DNA of 64,000 bases. It comes from Saprospiraceae bacterium (GTDB lineage: Bacteria; Bacteroidota; Bacteroidia; Chitinophagales; Saprospiraceae). The translations under genes were made by a program, and so were the position numbers. The stretch is taken from NCBI GenBank assembly GCA_016714025.1, contig JADJOB010000002.1, positions 975,501 to 1,039,500 on the forward strand, written 5' to 3'. Position 1 is the stretch's first letter; every line of letters begins with the position of its first letter. A model generated the notes under the pieces. It was not told where the DNA came from, searched no databases, and saw nothing but the letters and a program-made list of their open reading frames with translations. This document shows, one piece after another, positions 35,015 through 44,900 of the stretch.

Positions 35015-36004
35015 ATGCACCGTATTTTACTCGTTTTGATCTCTTTTATCTTTTATTTTGAAGGCGCTCAGGCACAGGCCAAACGCTATATTTTTCTGGA
35101 GCATTTTACAAATTCACGCTGTGGAATATGTGCCAGTCAGAATCCCGGTTTTTATAGTCGATTAAAGGCCTATAAGAATGAATATCACCACATGACCGTG
35201 CATCCTCCAATACCTTATTCTCAATGTTTACTTTATCAGGCCAATGCGGCAGATAATTCAGCCAGGAGTAATTTTTATGGAATTCAAGGAACTCCTACAG
35301 TTGTTATTCATGGTCTTAGTTCAAAAACTGCCAATGGAGTTACGAATGCCGTATTAGATGCAGAACTTAACAAGACCTCCCCATTGGAAATAAAGGTTGT
35401 AGAAACCGGGACCCAAAATAGATCTGTTAGTGTCGAAGTTAAAACCATTGGAAATCGTCCTGCCGGTACCTATAAGTTAGTAGTCGTTGCGCTTGAAAAA
35501 GAATTGAATTATGCTTCACCAAATGGAGAAAAAATTCATTACAATGTATTTCGGGATTTTGTAAGTTCTGTAAATGGTGACGATATTAATCTGGCTGCAA
35601 CGGGCTCTTCAGTGACTAAAAATTTCACAATTTCAATTCAACCTTCCTGGGTTGAAAATCAGATTTATATGTTGGCCTGGATACAGGATGTCAACACCAA
35701 AGAAGTTTTAAACAGTGGGACAAAATTTGATGGCCTTACAGCAACCCATGAAATTTCCGCAGATCAATTCAGTATTTATCCCAATCCGGTAAAGGACCAA
35801 CTGAATATCCAATTTAAGCAATCCTTAAGTACAGATAGCAAACTGATTATCAACAATCTTTTTGGGAAGGAAATATATGCTTCTCAATTAAAGAATGGAC
35901 AAAATCAAGTGCATCTTTCTGTAAGTGACTGGAATCGTGGAATTTATTTTGTTAAAATCCAGACTGGGAAAAAACTGGTCACTAAAAAATGGATTAAGGA
36001 TTAA
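35015..36004 (+). CDS. Omp28-like thioredoxin-fold protein with T9SS sorting domain
   Basis: The 329-residue protein has a signal peptide (cleavage near AQA, residue 21). Residues 25-110 are a thioredoxin-like domain with a CxxC site in SRCGICASQN (about 35-44) and the cis-Pro segment GIQGTPTVVIHG. Residues 120-240 are an Omp28-related beta domain. The last 75 residues (FSIYPNPVKDQLNIQF to TKKWIKD) are a type A T9SS C-terminal sorting domain. It is probably a secreted or surface-attached protein; redox activity is possible because both cysteines are present. Confidence 0.85.
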   Translation: MHRILLVLISFIFYFEGAQAQAKRYIFLEHFTNSRCGICASQNPGFYSRLKAYKNEYHHMTVHPPIPYSQCLLYQANAADNSARSNFYGIQGTPTVVIHGLSSKTANGVTNAVLDAELNKTSPLEIKVVETGTQNRSVSVEVKTIGNRPAGTYKLVVVALEKELNYASPNGEKIHYNVFRDFVSSVNGDDINLAATGSSVTKNFTISIQPSWVENQIYMLAWIQDVNTKEVLNSGTKFDGLTATHEISADQFSIYPNPVKDQLNIQFKQSLSTDSKLIINNLFGKEIYASQLKNGQNQVHLSVSDWNRGIYFVKIQTGKKLVTKKWIKD

Positions 36005-36131
36005 CATTTCAGATTAATTTTTCACAGTTTATTTTTTATTTATTTCCACCCAATCGAATAAAGTTCGCAGCCATCTGGCCTTATTTTTTGTAGCCCTGAT
36101 CTATGGTGCTAATTTCAGCATTGCTAAATTT

Positions 36132-36929
36132 TTGATGGATCCGGGTCTTGTTGGTCCAAATGCTTTTATTTTATTTAGGGTGATCAGTGCATTTGTTTTA
36201 TTTTGGATTTTTACCCCTCCATCAAAGAAAATTGAGAAAGGCGATTTAAAACTTTTGATCATTTGCTCCATTTGTGGAGTTGCAGGAAATCAACTTTTAT
36301 TCTTTAATGGCTTGCACTTAAGTTCTCCACTTAACGCGGCATTAATTATGGTCTGTACCCCCATTTTGGTTTTATTGATTAAAATGCTTGGTGGTTCTGT
36401 TTTGACAACATTGCAATGGATTGGTTGCTTACTTGGATTTACGGGTGCTTGTTATTTGATTCTGCATCAATTGGGTTCGTCTAAAAATATTTCAAGTGGA
36501 TTGGGCGATATTATGGTTCTGCTAAATGCCAGTTTATATGCATATTATTTAATCAGAGTACCGGAACTGATTTCAAAATACGGTGCATTTCAAACCATGC
36601 GATGGACCTTTGGCCTGGCATTTATTCCAGTATTTATTTTTGGAATTGGTGAATCAATGGAAGTTTCCTTTTATAGTTTTAATGTGTATCATTGGCTGGC
36701 ATTTGCTTTTGTGTTAATTGCCACCAGCTTTATTGCATATGCATTAAATTCTTACGCGTTGCAACACAGCGAAGCGGAGTTAGTAAGCAATTATATTTAT
36801 TTGCAACCTCTTTTAGCAAGTATCATTGCAATTTTATTAAAAAAGGATGTACTGGAGTGGCAACATTTTCTATCCGGATCCCTCATTTTTACAGGCTTGT
36901 ACCTTAGCTCCAGAAAAAAAAATAACTAA
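36132..36929 (+). CDS. EamA-family (DMT) transporter, start uncertain
   Basis: The visible protein (from TTG 36132 or ATG 36135, about 264 residues) has nine helices and two EamA repeats (GLVGPNAFILFRVISAF; LVSNYIYLQPLLASIIAILLKKD). The normal first helix is missing from it, but the same frame is open back to 36018 and encodes SHLALFFVALIYGANFSIAK just upstream, exactly the expected first helix. No ATG, GTG or TTG precedes that helix; an ATT at 36042 is the best candidate. So the gene either uses a rare start codon or has a small upstream defect. The substrate is unknown; DMT members export amino acids or metabolites. Confidence 0.82.
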   Translation: MMDPGLVGPNAFILFRVISAFVLFWIFTPPSKKIEKGDLKLLIICSICGVAGNQLLFFNGLHLSSPLNAALIMVCTPILVLLIKMLGGSVLTTLQWIGCLLGFTGACYLILHQLGSSKNISSGLGDIMVLLNASLYAYYLIRVPELISKYGAFQTMRWTFGLAFIPVFIFGIGESMEVSFYSFNVYHWLAFAFVLIATSFIAYALNSYALQHSEAELVSNYIYLQPLLASIIAILLKKDVLEWQHFLSGSLIFTGLYLSSRKKNN

Positions 36930-37161
36930 ATGTTGAAAAAAAGCTGTCTTCGTGCTATGCAATGAAAATTAGGCAGTTACGAAATGGTATAAATCACATT
37001 TATAAAGTGTGCTAAGTGTAATGAGTTGTAAATCTTATTTTTATTAAAATGTAAAGAAATGCTAATACGTTCGAACTAATTTAAAAAAGCAGCGCCATCA
37101 GCAGCATTTCTGGATATTTGTTTTACTTTTACCACGCATTTAATAATCCCCTGAGGAAGGT

Positions 37162-38577
37162 ATGCCGAAAAGAACGAAGCCGGATCATATACTCTCAAAA
37201 CTTATCACAGAATTTGAAGAACAAGGCCAAATCCTGCACAAGGATCACTGGGAGGAAAAATCGTATATTAGATTGATCCAACATTATGAAAAACAATGCC
37301 AGCTCGATAAAGCGCTGGAAGTCACTGGTCTCGCCCTGAGACTCTATCAATACAAGCCAGATTTCTTCTTGATAAAAGCTAAATTATTGCTTTCGTTGCA
37401 AAAACCACAAGCAGCAATTTCGGTATTAGATCAGGCCTATGCATTCTCTCCTTTTGACCATGAAATTTCATTGTTAAAAGCAAAAGCATTTGCACTATCC
37501 CAACAGTTTGATGAAAGCATCAAAATTATTTACGATTTGAAATGCACATTCTCAAAATCCGATTTGACTGAATTATTATTAGTGGAAGCCTTTATCTACG
37601 AAACAATGAAAGACTTTAATAAAATGTTCGACACGCTCAAGGAAGCATTAACCTTGAATCCTAACAATCACGAAGCCCTGGAACAAATTTGGGTCAGTGT
37701 TGAGTTTTCTAAAAAATATGATGAAAGTGTAAAACTTCACCAGGAAATCATAGATAAAAATCCATATTCTTATTTAGCCTGGTATAATTTAGGTCATGCC
37801 TATTCCTGTTTGGGTGAATATGAAAAAGCCGTTGAAGCGCTGGAATATTCATTTCTGATCAACAGTCATTTCGAACAGGGCTACCTGGATTGTGCAGAAT
37901 TGTGTCTGCAAGTCAATATGTACGAAAAAGCATTGCGTTGCTATCAGGAAGCCAATGAAATGTTTGGACCAGATGCCGAGCTCATCGTTTACATCGCGGA
38001 ATGCCTGATTAAATTAAATAGACACAAGGAAGCAAAATTAAAATTACAAAAAGCAATCTATCACGATCCATATAATGAAGAAATTTTCTATTATTTGGGA
38101 GAATGTTATATGGCTGAGGAAAGCTGGAAAAAGGCAATTAAAGCCTATTTGGAAGCCATAGACCTGGATGATCAACGGGAAGAATTCCATGCCGGAATCG
38201 CTTTGGCATATGAGAAAATTGGCAATCTCCGCAAAGCGGAAACCCATTATCGAAAATCAGCTAATTGTGGCCTTGAACAAAGTCGTTATTGGTGTTTGTT
38301 TATTAGCTTTTTATTAAAAAATAAATTATTTGAAAAGGCTGAAAAAACTTTATTGCGGGCTGATAAATATAGCTTTGGTGCTGATTTATTGTATTGCCGG
38401 ACTGCTTTCTATTTATTGACCGATTCCAGAGAAAATGGATTGGCAACTCTTGAAGAAGCATTGTTGGAAAACTCCAGTGAACATACCCTGTTGTTTAATC
38501 TGATTCCTGAATTAAAAGAGGATCGTGAGGTCATCAGTATGATTCGATATTTTTCATTAGAAGAAAACAAGAACTAA
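37162..38577 (+). CDS. TPR-repeat protein
   Basis: A 471-residue soluble protein made almost wholly of tetratricopeptide repeats (about 10-11; e.g. KALEVTGLALRLYQYKPDF, AWYNLGHAYSCLGEYEKAVE, AIKAYLEAIDLDD). No signal peptide or membrane segment, so it should act as a cytoplasmic scaffold. The partner cannot be told. It is preceded by 232 bases of AT-rich spacer with nothing I recognise, and stands alone. Confidence 0.85.
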   Translation: MPKRTKPDHILSKLITEFEEQGQILHKDHWEEKSYIRLIQHYEKQCQLDKALEVTGLALRLYQYKPDFFLIKAKLLLSLQKPQAAISVLDQAYAFSPFDHEISLLKAKAFALSQQFDESIKIIYDLKCTFSKSDLTELLLVEAFIYETMKDFNKMFDTLKEALTLNPNNHEALEQIWVSVEFSKKYDESVKLHQEIIDKNPYSYLAWYNLGHAYSCLGEYEKAVEALEYSFLINSHFEQGYLDCAELCLQVNMYEKALRCYQEANEMFGPDAELIVYIAECLIKLNRHKEAKLKLQKAIYHDPYNEEIFYYLGECYMAEESWKKAIKAYLEAIDLDDQREEFHAGIALAYEKIGNLRKAETHYRKSANCGLEQSRYWCLFISFLLKNKLFEKAEKTLLRADKYSFGADLLYCRTAFYLLTDSRENGLATLEEALLENSSEHTLLFNLIPELKEDREVISMIRYFSLEENKN

Positions 38578-38750
38578 ATTTTTATAATTCTATCAGTAGG
38601 CTTAATCTTTAAACGAATTTGGTTCAAAGAATTTAAGTTTATAAACAGTACAGTTTATTTTTGTAATTTAAATACCAGTACAGCCTGCTTATTTTTAATC
38701 CAAATTCCTGAAAGGGATCTGGACCAAACAATTTTAGTTCCTACACCCTT

Positions 38751-41006
38751 ATGCCAAGTACATTTTTAACAGATCTCAATGATGTCCAGCGGGATGCTGT
38801 GACCATTACGGATGGTCCTGTAATGGTTATAGCTGGACCAGGATCCGGTAAAACAAGGGTACTGACCTTTCGCCTGGCTTATTTAATTGAAAGTGGGATC
38901 AAGCCATACCAAATATTATCCTTGACTTTTACCAATAAAGCCGCCCGTGAAATGACAGAGCGAATCAGTCAATTGGTGGGCCCTGAAGTGCGTAAAGTTT
39001 GGAGTGGAACGTTTCACAGTATTTTCGCCAGAATCCTTCGGGTAGAAGCATCTAAAATTGGATATCCACCTTTTTTCTCTATTTATGATACAGAAGACAG
39101 CAAAAGTCTTTTAAATGAAATCATTAAAGAATTAAATCTTAATACTAAATCTTATAATGTAAATTCCATTCGATCCAGAATCTCTTCTGCAAAATCAAAT
39201 CTCATTACTCCGATAATGTATGAGAAAGATTCTATTTTATTAGAGCAAGATTCGGAAAATGGAATGCCTGAAACATACAAGATCTATAGAAAATATACTC
39301 AAAATTGTATCAAAGCAGGTGCAATGGATTTTGATGACCTACTCTTGCAATTGTTTCGACTTTTTCAGGAAAATCCAGACCAGGTTCTTGAAAAATACAG
39401 GAAACAATTTCGGTATGTTTTAGTCGATGAGTTTCAGGATACCAATTACCTGCAATATGCTATTATAAAGAAATTGGTCTTGTATCCGGGTAGCCCTCGA
39501 AATATCTGTATTGTTGGAGATGATGCACAAAGTATTTATGCATTTCGAGGGGCAACCATTAAGAATATTCTGGATTTTGAACAAGATTTTCCAGATGCCA
39601 AAATGTTTAAACTCGAACAGAATTACAGAAGCACACCGCATATTGTAAAAGCAGCAAATGATGTAATTAATTACAACGTTCGTCAAATCAAAAAGGAAAT
39701 CTGGACAGAAAAGGATACGGGTCATAAGATTAAATTATTGAAATGTGCTACAGACGTTGAAGAAGGACGAAAAGTTGCAGATTTTATCGTTGAATTAAAA
39801 AATCGATATCATTTAAAAAATCGGGAGATAGCTATTTTATACAGAACCAATGCACAATCCAGGATATTTGAAGAGCAATTGCGCAGACTTAACATTCCCT
39901 ATAAAGTTTTTGGTGGGATGTCCTTTTATCAGCGAAAAGAAATTAAAGATTTTCTAGCCTATCTTCGATTGATTATTAATTTAAAAGATAATGAAGCATT
40001 TAAACGTATAATAAATTATCCCAAGCGAGGAATTGGCGATTCTACAGTTGATAAATTTATTGCCTTTGCTACAGCCAATGATTGCTCTTTATGGGAGGCA
40101 ACCAATCATTTTGATTTAAGTCCAAGAATTTCTCAGAGTATCAAGCAATTTAAATTGCAGATAGAGGAGGTGAGACAATTTGCTGCAAAATCAGATGCAT
40201 ACAACACAGCAAATTATGCGTTTAAACTTTCTGGATTGTCTACAGAATTAAAGCAAGATATGACCAATGAAGGCATCCAGCGTTTGGAAAACGTCATGTC
40301 TTTATTAGATGGTATTAAATCTTTTACCGAGCAGGATGAGTTTGATGAAAATGAATCATCAGACCGCTCATTGGCTGCTTATTTGCATTCTATATCCTTA
40401 ATTACCGAGTTGGATGAAGCAGACCCTGAGTCCGATTATGTGCATTTAATGTCGGTGCATTCAGCGAAGGGTCTTGAATTTAATGCAGTGATCGTAGCGG
40501 GTCTTGAAGAAAATTTATTTCCTAGCTACATGGTGCAAAAAGATCCCGATCAGTTAGATGAAGAGCGAAGACTATTTTATGTGGCAATTACCCGGGCTAA
40601 ACAACATCTTGCATTGTCTTATGCAAATACGCGTTATGTTTTTGGAAATCTGAGAATGTGTGAAGCCAGTCGTTTTGTTGAAGAAATTGATCCAGAACGA
40701 ATGGAAATGGATAAATCGATCCGCAATGCGGTTTTTGATTTGACAGATGAAGCAAAAGCACCAAAACAGAAATGGTCTTTGTCCAAACCAAAATTTACCC
40801 AAGAGCAGATTCAAAATTTTATTCCAAGTGCATCCGACTTAATTCAAACTGGAATGATGGTAATTCATCAAAAATTTGGAAGAGGTAAAGTAATTGCTAT
40901 TGAAGGAAATAAAGATAACAAAGTGGCAACCATTCTGTTTTCAGAAATTGACAATCCACAACGTAAAATCATACTTAAATTCGCCAAGTTGCAAATTGTA
41001 AATTAA
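38751..41006 (+). CDS. UvrD/PcrA-type ATP-dependent DNA helicase
   Basis: A 751-residue superfamily 1A helicase with all motifs: Walker A AGPGSGKTRVLTFR (about 27-40), TFTNKAAREM, DEFQDTN (motif II), VGDDAQSIYAFRGA (III), the motif IV region LEQNYRS, VHSAKGLEF (V) and VAITRAKQHL (VI). The C-terminus has the PcrA/UvrD tudor-like domain (GMMVIHQKFGRGKVIAIEG), which contacts RNA polymerase. It unwinds DNA 3'-5' in repair. A possible -7 box TATTTTTG lies at 38656-38663. Confidence 0.93.
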   Translation: MPSTFLTDLNDVQRDAVTITDGPVMVIAGPGSGKTRVLTFRLAYLIESGIKPYQILSLTFTNKAAREMTERISQLVGPEVRKVWSGTFHSIFARILRVEASKIGYPPFFSIYDTEDSKSLLNEIIKELNLNTKSYNVNSIRSRISSAKSNLITPIMYEKDSILLEQDSENGMPETYKIYRKYTQNCIKAGAMDFDDLLLQLFRLFQENPDQVLEKYRKQFRYVLVDEFQDTNYLQYAIIKKLVLYPGSPRNICIVGDDAQSIYAFRGATIKNILDFEQDFPDAKMFKLEQNYRSTPHIVKAANDVINYNVRQIKKEIWTEKDTGHKIKLLKCATDVEEGRKVADFIVELKNRYHLKNREIAILYRTNAQSRIFEEQLRRLNIPYKVFGGMSFYQRKEIKDFLAYLRLIINLKDNEAFKRIINYPKRGIGDSTVDKFIAFATANDCSLWEATNHFDLSPRISQSIKQFKLQIEEVRQFAAKSDAYNTANYAFKLSGLSTELKQDMTNEGIQRLENVMSLLDGIKSFTEQDEFDENESSDRSLAAYLHSISLITELDEADPESDYVHLMSVHSAKGLEFNAVIVAGLEENLFPSYMVQKDPDQLDEERRLFYVAITRAKQHLALSYANTRYVFGNLRMCEASRFVEEIDPERMEMDKSIRNAVFDLTDEAKAPKQKWSLSKPKFTQEQIQNFIPSASDLIQTGMMVIHQKFGRGKVIAIEGNKDNKVATILFSEIDNPQRKIILKFAKLQIVN

Positions 41007-41154
41007 ATCCCAAGCCATTGGAAATTTGTAAATTGATTTGCCTCCTTTAGAAAGGCTAAGAATAAAAGAATTGGAAGCCAAAGATTAAAAAACCTGTATC
41101 TTTAAATTTCATGCAACAAGCAATTATTTTAAGGTTTATTCGTTTAATCGCTTC

Positions 41155-41538
41155 ATGAATCTGTACGCAAATACCAGCAGGTGGAAAATCATTCTTTTCG
41201 GTTTGGGATTGGTTTTTATGATCCTGCCACTTTTCTATTCAAATTATCTTGCTAAAAAACTATCAGCACTCGAACTCAGTAAAGTAAAATTGTTTGAAGC
41301 CACATTAGTTGAGATAACCAATACCAATAATTTAAATGAAGACGCGAGTTATGAAATGGATATCCTCAATAAAAGCATCCAGGATCTCCAGGTCGTTTCG
41401 ATCAATAGAAATAATGAAATCGAGTTTTATAATTTTCCTGAACATACAGATACCCTTAACTTGTTAAACGATCTAAAAGCTAGTGGCCCCCACCGGTTAT
41501 TAGCGATGATTACACCATTTATTATAGGTATCCAATAA
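41155..41538 (+). pseudogene. Sensor histidine kinase, N-terminal part before a frameshift
   Basis: The 127 residues hold one transmembrane helix (about 12-32) and most of an extracytoplasmic sensor domain. The expected continuation is in another frame. From the C5 tract at 41487-41491, adding one C would let the frame run on as PPPVISDDYTIYYRYPIIL into the second membrane helix of the downstream reading frame. As it stands, translation stops at 41538. Together the two parts make a normal protein of about 381 residues. See the C-terminal entry. Confidence 0.75.
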
Positions 41539-41567
41539 TATTAACCTGGTTAAGTTATTTCCCATTA

Positions 41568-42302
41568 GTGCAATTGTTTCTCTTGTTATTGTATGCTGGA
41601 ATTGGTTATGCAGTATTTAATGCATCCCGTAAAGAAGAACAAAACAGGATTTGGGTGGGAATGGCTAAAGAGACTGCACATCAATTAGGGACACCGATTT
41701 CAGGTATGATGGGTTGGATCGAGCATTTACGAACCAATACCCTGAGTCAAGCAGAACAAGAGCAGGTAATTAATGAGATGGAATACGATGTCCAGAAGCT
41801 TCAACAAGTTGCAGAACGATTTTCAAAAATTGGTTCAAAACCGGAGTTGATCTTGACAGATTTATTACCTGTTTTGGAATCTTGTAAAAATTACATAGCA
41901 GCAAGGGCATCAAGGAATATTCAGTTTGAAATCTTACAAAAAGACCATTCAAAATTTTTAGCCTCCATAAATATCAATCTATTTTCATGGGTTATCGAAA
42001 ATTTGCTTAGAAATTCATTGGATGCCATGGATCAGAGTGGACGCATCGAATTTGATTTAATGGAAGATTCTCATTGGATTTATCTGGATATAAAAGATTC
42101 AGGCAAAGGGATTCCAAATTCACAGTGGAAAACGATTTTCAAACCTGGATTTACCACTAAAACCCGTGGATGGGGACTTGGGCTTTCATTGGCCCGCCGG
42201 ATCATTGAGAATTATCATCAGGGAAAGATTTATGTCAAAAACGCAGAGATCGGTAAAGGAACCACAATTTCTATTCAATTACCCCGAACAAATAATTTCT
42301 AA
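41568..42302 (+). pseudogene. Sensor histidine kinase, C-terminal kinase part after a frameshift
   Basis: This 244-residue frame (nominal GTG start) carries the second membrane helix (LFLLLLYAGIGYAVF), the phosphoacceptor His in AKETAHQLGTPISGMMGW, and the HATPase boxes N (ENLLRNSLDAM), G1 (DSGKGIP), F (FKPGFTTK) and G2 (RGWGLGLSLARRI). All catalytic residues are intact. The frame is open upstream to the C5 tract at 41487, and the sequence there continues the N-terminal part. No response regulator is adjacent. It may be a sequencing error in the C tract or a real broken or slippage-controlled gene. Confidence 0.78.
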
Positions 42303-42527
42303 ATGCCAATTTGCTGGGTTTTCAAGACATTTTGTAAAACATAATCAGGGAACTTATGGCTTTTTATTACAATATGTCATTGTTTCTCAGATAGTTAAAT
42401 CAATCCATGGTTTTTTGTAATATAATTTAAGTCTGACGTAATTTTTGGATTTTCATGGAAGAAATTATTTTGAAAATTCCCGATTAATGAATCGTTAATT
42501 GCTACCTGCTTCTATTCATTTTGATAC

Positions 42528-42535
42528 TACCTTTG
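42528..42535 (+). promoter_or_regulatory. -7 promoter box of pckA
   Basis: TACCTTTGCA lies 34 bases before the pckA ATG, in a 267-base spacer. The -33 element is not clear. Confidence 0.5.
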
Positions 42536-42569
42536 CAGGCATTAATCAAGCGGTATAAAATTCGGATGT

Positions 42570-44189
42570 ATGGGTTTTTTTGGGAGAATTTCACCACGAT
42601 CTTCAATTGAAAGCTTTGGAATAAAAAACACAACCAATCAATATTGTAATTTATCAGCTGAAGAACTTGTTGCGGAGTCTTTAAAACGGCAACAAGGAAC
42701 ACTTAGTAATTCGGGTGCACTTTGCATTCGCACCGGAGAATTTACTGGCCGAAGCCCGGAAGATAAATTTACTGTTGACAATGAACTAACCCACGATGCG
42801 GTTGATTGGAATAAATTTAATAAACCTTTTTCGCAGGAGAAATTTGATGCACTTTTAATAAAGATGGCAGCCTATTTTGAAGGCAAAGATGTATTTGTTC
42901 AGGATGCATTTGCATGTGCAGATACGCGCTATAGAATCAGAGTACGGGTATTTGCAGAGTATCCCTGGAGCGCACAATTTGCGGGGAATATGTTTATCCG
43001 TTTAGAAGAAAACGAGCTGGACGAATTCTTACCAGATTGGTGTATATATTGTGCCCCTGGATTTTATGCTGACCCTGCAGTTGATGGAACACGTCAACAT
43101 AATTTTTCTATCATCGACTTTAAATCAAAACGGATTTTAATCGGGGGATCTGCATATACCGGTGAGATTAAAAAATCGATATTTACTATTCTCAATTTTA
43201 TTTTACCATATCAGCAAGAAGTACTTTCAATGCACTGTTCGGCAAATATTGGTAAAAATGGAGATACTGCAATTTTCTTTGGATTATCCGGTACAGGCAA
43301 AACGACCTTATCCGCTGATCCCAACCGTGCACTGATAGGAGATGATGAACACGGCTGGTCAGATGAAGGTATTTTTAATTTTGAAGGAGGATGTTACGCA
43401 AAGTGTATTGATTTAACTGAAGAAAAGGAGCCTGATATATTTCGAGCCATTAAGCCGGGTGCAATTCTGGAAAATATTGAGTTTTATCCTGGAGGTGATG
43501 TCCCGGATTTTTCAAATTCCAGCATCACTGAAAATACCCGGGTATCCTATCCGATTCATCACATTCGAAATGCAAAATTGCCATCTACAGGAGGCCATCC
43601 CAACAATATCTTTTTTCTTACCTGTGATGCATATGGAATTTTACCGCCCATTAGCAAACTGACAACAGGTCAGGCAATGTATCATTTTATATCCGGTTAT
43701 ACCGCTAAAGTGGCTGGTACAGAAGCCGGTATTACTGAGCCAAAAGCAACATTTTCCAATTGTTTTGGTGCCCCGTTTCTGCCATTGCACCCAACATTTT
43801 ATGCTGCAATGCTTGGAAAACGAATTGATAAATACCAACCTAAAATCTGGTTAGTGAATACCGGCTGGACGGGTGGACCTTATGGAACAGGAAGTCGAAT
43901 TAAATTGGCTTATACCCGTGCATTGATTACGGCAGTTATGAATGGAAGTCTTATTCAATCTGGCTATGAGAAACACGAACTTTTTGGCTTAGAATATCCT
44001 ACTTCTTGTGAAGGAGTCCCATCAGATATCCTAAATCCCAAAAACACATGGTCTGATAAAAATGCCTATGATCAAAAAGCGAATCAACTGGCAGAATTGT
44101 TTATCAATAATTTTGAAAAATATAAAGCAAAAGCCAGTGCAGAAATGCTTGCTGCGGCACCGAGATTACTTTCGGATCTAAAGCAATAG
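42570..44189 (+). CDS. pckA: Phosphoenolpyruvate carboxykinase (ATP)
   Basis: A 539-residue enzyme with the ATP-type PEPCK signatures: RTGEFTGRSPEDKF (about 51-64), the kinase-1a loop GLSGTGKTTLSADP (about 235-248), the metal-binding IGDDEHGWSD, and the C-terminal GGPYGTGSRIKL. It converts oxaloacetate and ATP to PEP, CO2 and ADP, the first step of gluconeogenesis. Length and motifs fit the ATP family, not the GTP family. It is followed after 64 bases by a lipoprotein gene. Confidence 0.97.
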   Translation: MGFFGRISPRSSIESFGIKNTTNQYCNLSAEELVAESLKRQQGTLSNSGALCIRTGEFTGRSPEDKFTVDNELTHDAVDWNKFNKPFSQEKFDALLIKMAAYFEGKDVFVQDAFACADTRYRIRVRVFAEYPWSAQFAGNMFIRLEENELDEFLPDWCIYCAPGFYADPAVDGTRQHNFSIIDFKSKRILIGGSAYTGEIKKSIFTILNFILPYQQEVLSMHCSANIGKNGDTAIFFGLSGTGKTTLSADPNRALIGDDEHGWSDEGIFNFEGGCYAKCIDLTEEKEPDIFRAIKPGAILENIEFYPGGDVPDFSNSSITENTRVSYPIHHIRNAKLPSTGGHPNNIFFLTCDAYGILPPISKLTTGQAMYHFISGYTAKVAGTEAGITEPKATFSNCFGAPFLPLHPTFYAAMLGKRIDKYQPKIWLVNTGWTGGPYGTGSRIKLAYTRALITAVMNGSLIQSGYEKHELFGLEYPTSCEGVPSDILNPKNTWSDKNAYDQKANQLAELFINNFEKYKAKASAEMLAAAPRLLSDLKQ

Positions 44190-44253
44190 ACCCGACTCGA
44201 ATTTATACTACGTGCGACCTATTTGCGTTGTAGTAAATTTAAGGCGCTGTTGA

Positions 44254-44844
44254 TTGATGCAAATTTCACTTCCAAAGTTTCGGATTTTTTGTATTTTAGG
44301 ATTGACTTCATTGGCAATTCAGGCTTGTTATAATTGTAAAGAACCCAACACGAACCTTAACCCTGAAGCTAAAGCCTGGACAAACCTCAGCCAGTCTGGT
44401 CTGCTCCAATTTAAAAACACACAACAGGAATTGGATACCATTGAAATAAAAAAAATACATGATACTTTTCATTGTGCCGGCGAAGAATGTACAGGCGAAT
44501 GTGAATATTATCAGATTGATTTTATTAATAATGATCAAAATAGATTTTTTTCAATGCGTTCCTTTAGTAATTATGTCCAGTTTTATATTTACAGTGATCA
44601 GGACAACACCAACAATCGATTTGATGAAGAATATACCGGATATATTGATGTGAGTCGAGATACTATCTTTTCATGGAAATATTCAAAAGTATCCTTGCTT
44701 GATTCGGCAAATAATAAAATGGTATTGATTGAAGTTGATAATCCAAAACTCAATCAAATTAATATCAGTAAACTTTTCTTTCAGAAACATTTGGGCTTGA
44801 TTGCATACCAAAATTTGAACAATGAACTTTGGTATTTGCAATAG
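44254..44844 (+). CDS. Putative lipoprotein of unknown function
   Basis: The first Met-coding choices are TTG 44254 and ATG 44257. The signal peptide ends in a lipobox (LAIQAC, Cys near residue 25). The mature part has a conspicuous Cys pair region (FHCAGEECTGECEYY) and mixed strands. I recognise no domain. It lies between pckA and the barrel/GLPGLI pair on the same strand. Confidence 0.65.
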   Translation: MMQISLPKFRIFCILGLTSLAIQACYNCKEPNTNLNPEAKAWTNLSQSGLLQFKNTQQELDTIEIKKIHDTFHCAGEECTGECEYYQIDFINNDQNRFFSMRSFSNYVQFYIYSDQDNTNNRFDEEYTGYIDVSRDTIFSWKYSKVSLLDSANNKMVLIEVDNPKLNQINISKLFFQKHLGLIAYQNLNNELWYLQ

Positions 44845-44900
44845 TAAATTAAGATGGTGCAATTCATTGGTTTGTTTAAAAATTAGCTTCGCTTTTTAAT

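Noticed and set aside
34893..35039. A 48-codon ATG frame with a signal-peptide-like start (MNSLSRIHWLLTFWMFLK)
   Set aside because: It overlaps the start of the Omp28-like gene in another frame, has no mature domain, and could be chance or a relic; not enough to call a gene.
42166..42420. Open frame overlapping the histidine kinase end
   Set aside because: It is a shadow of the kinase G2-box region in another frame, with no independent coding signs.
44190..44253. Hairpin after pckA (AATTTATACTACG with GTAGTAAATT)
   Set aside because: The arms need a bulge to pair and no T-run follows, so I do not call a terminator.
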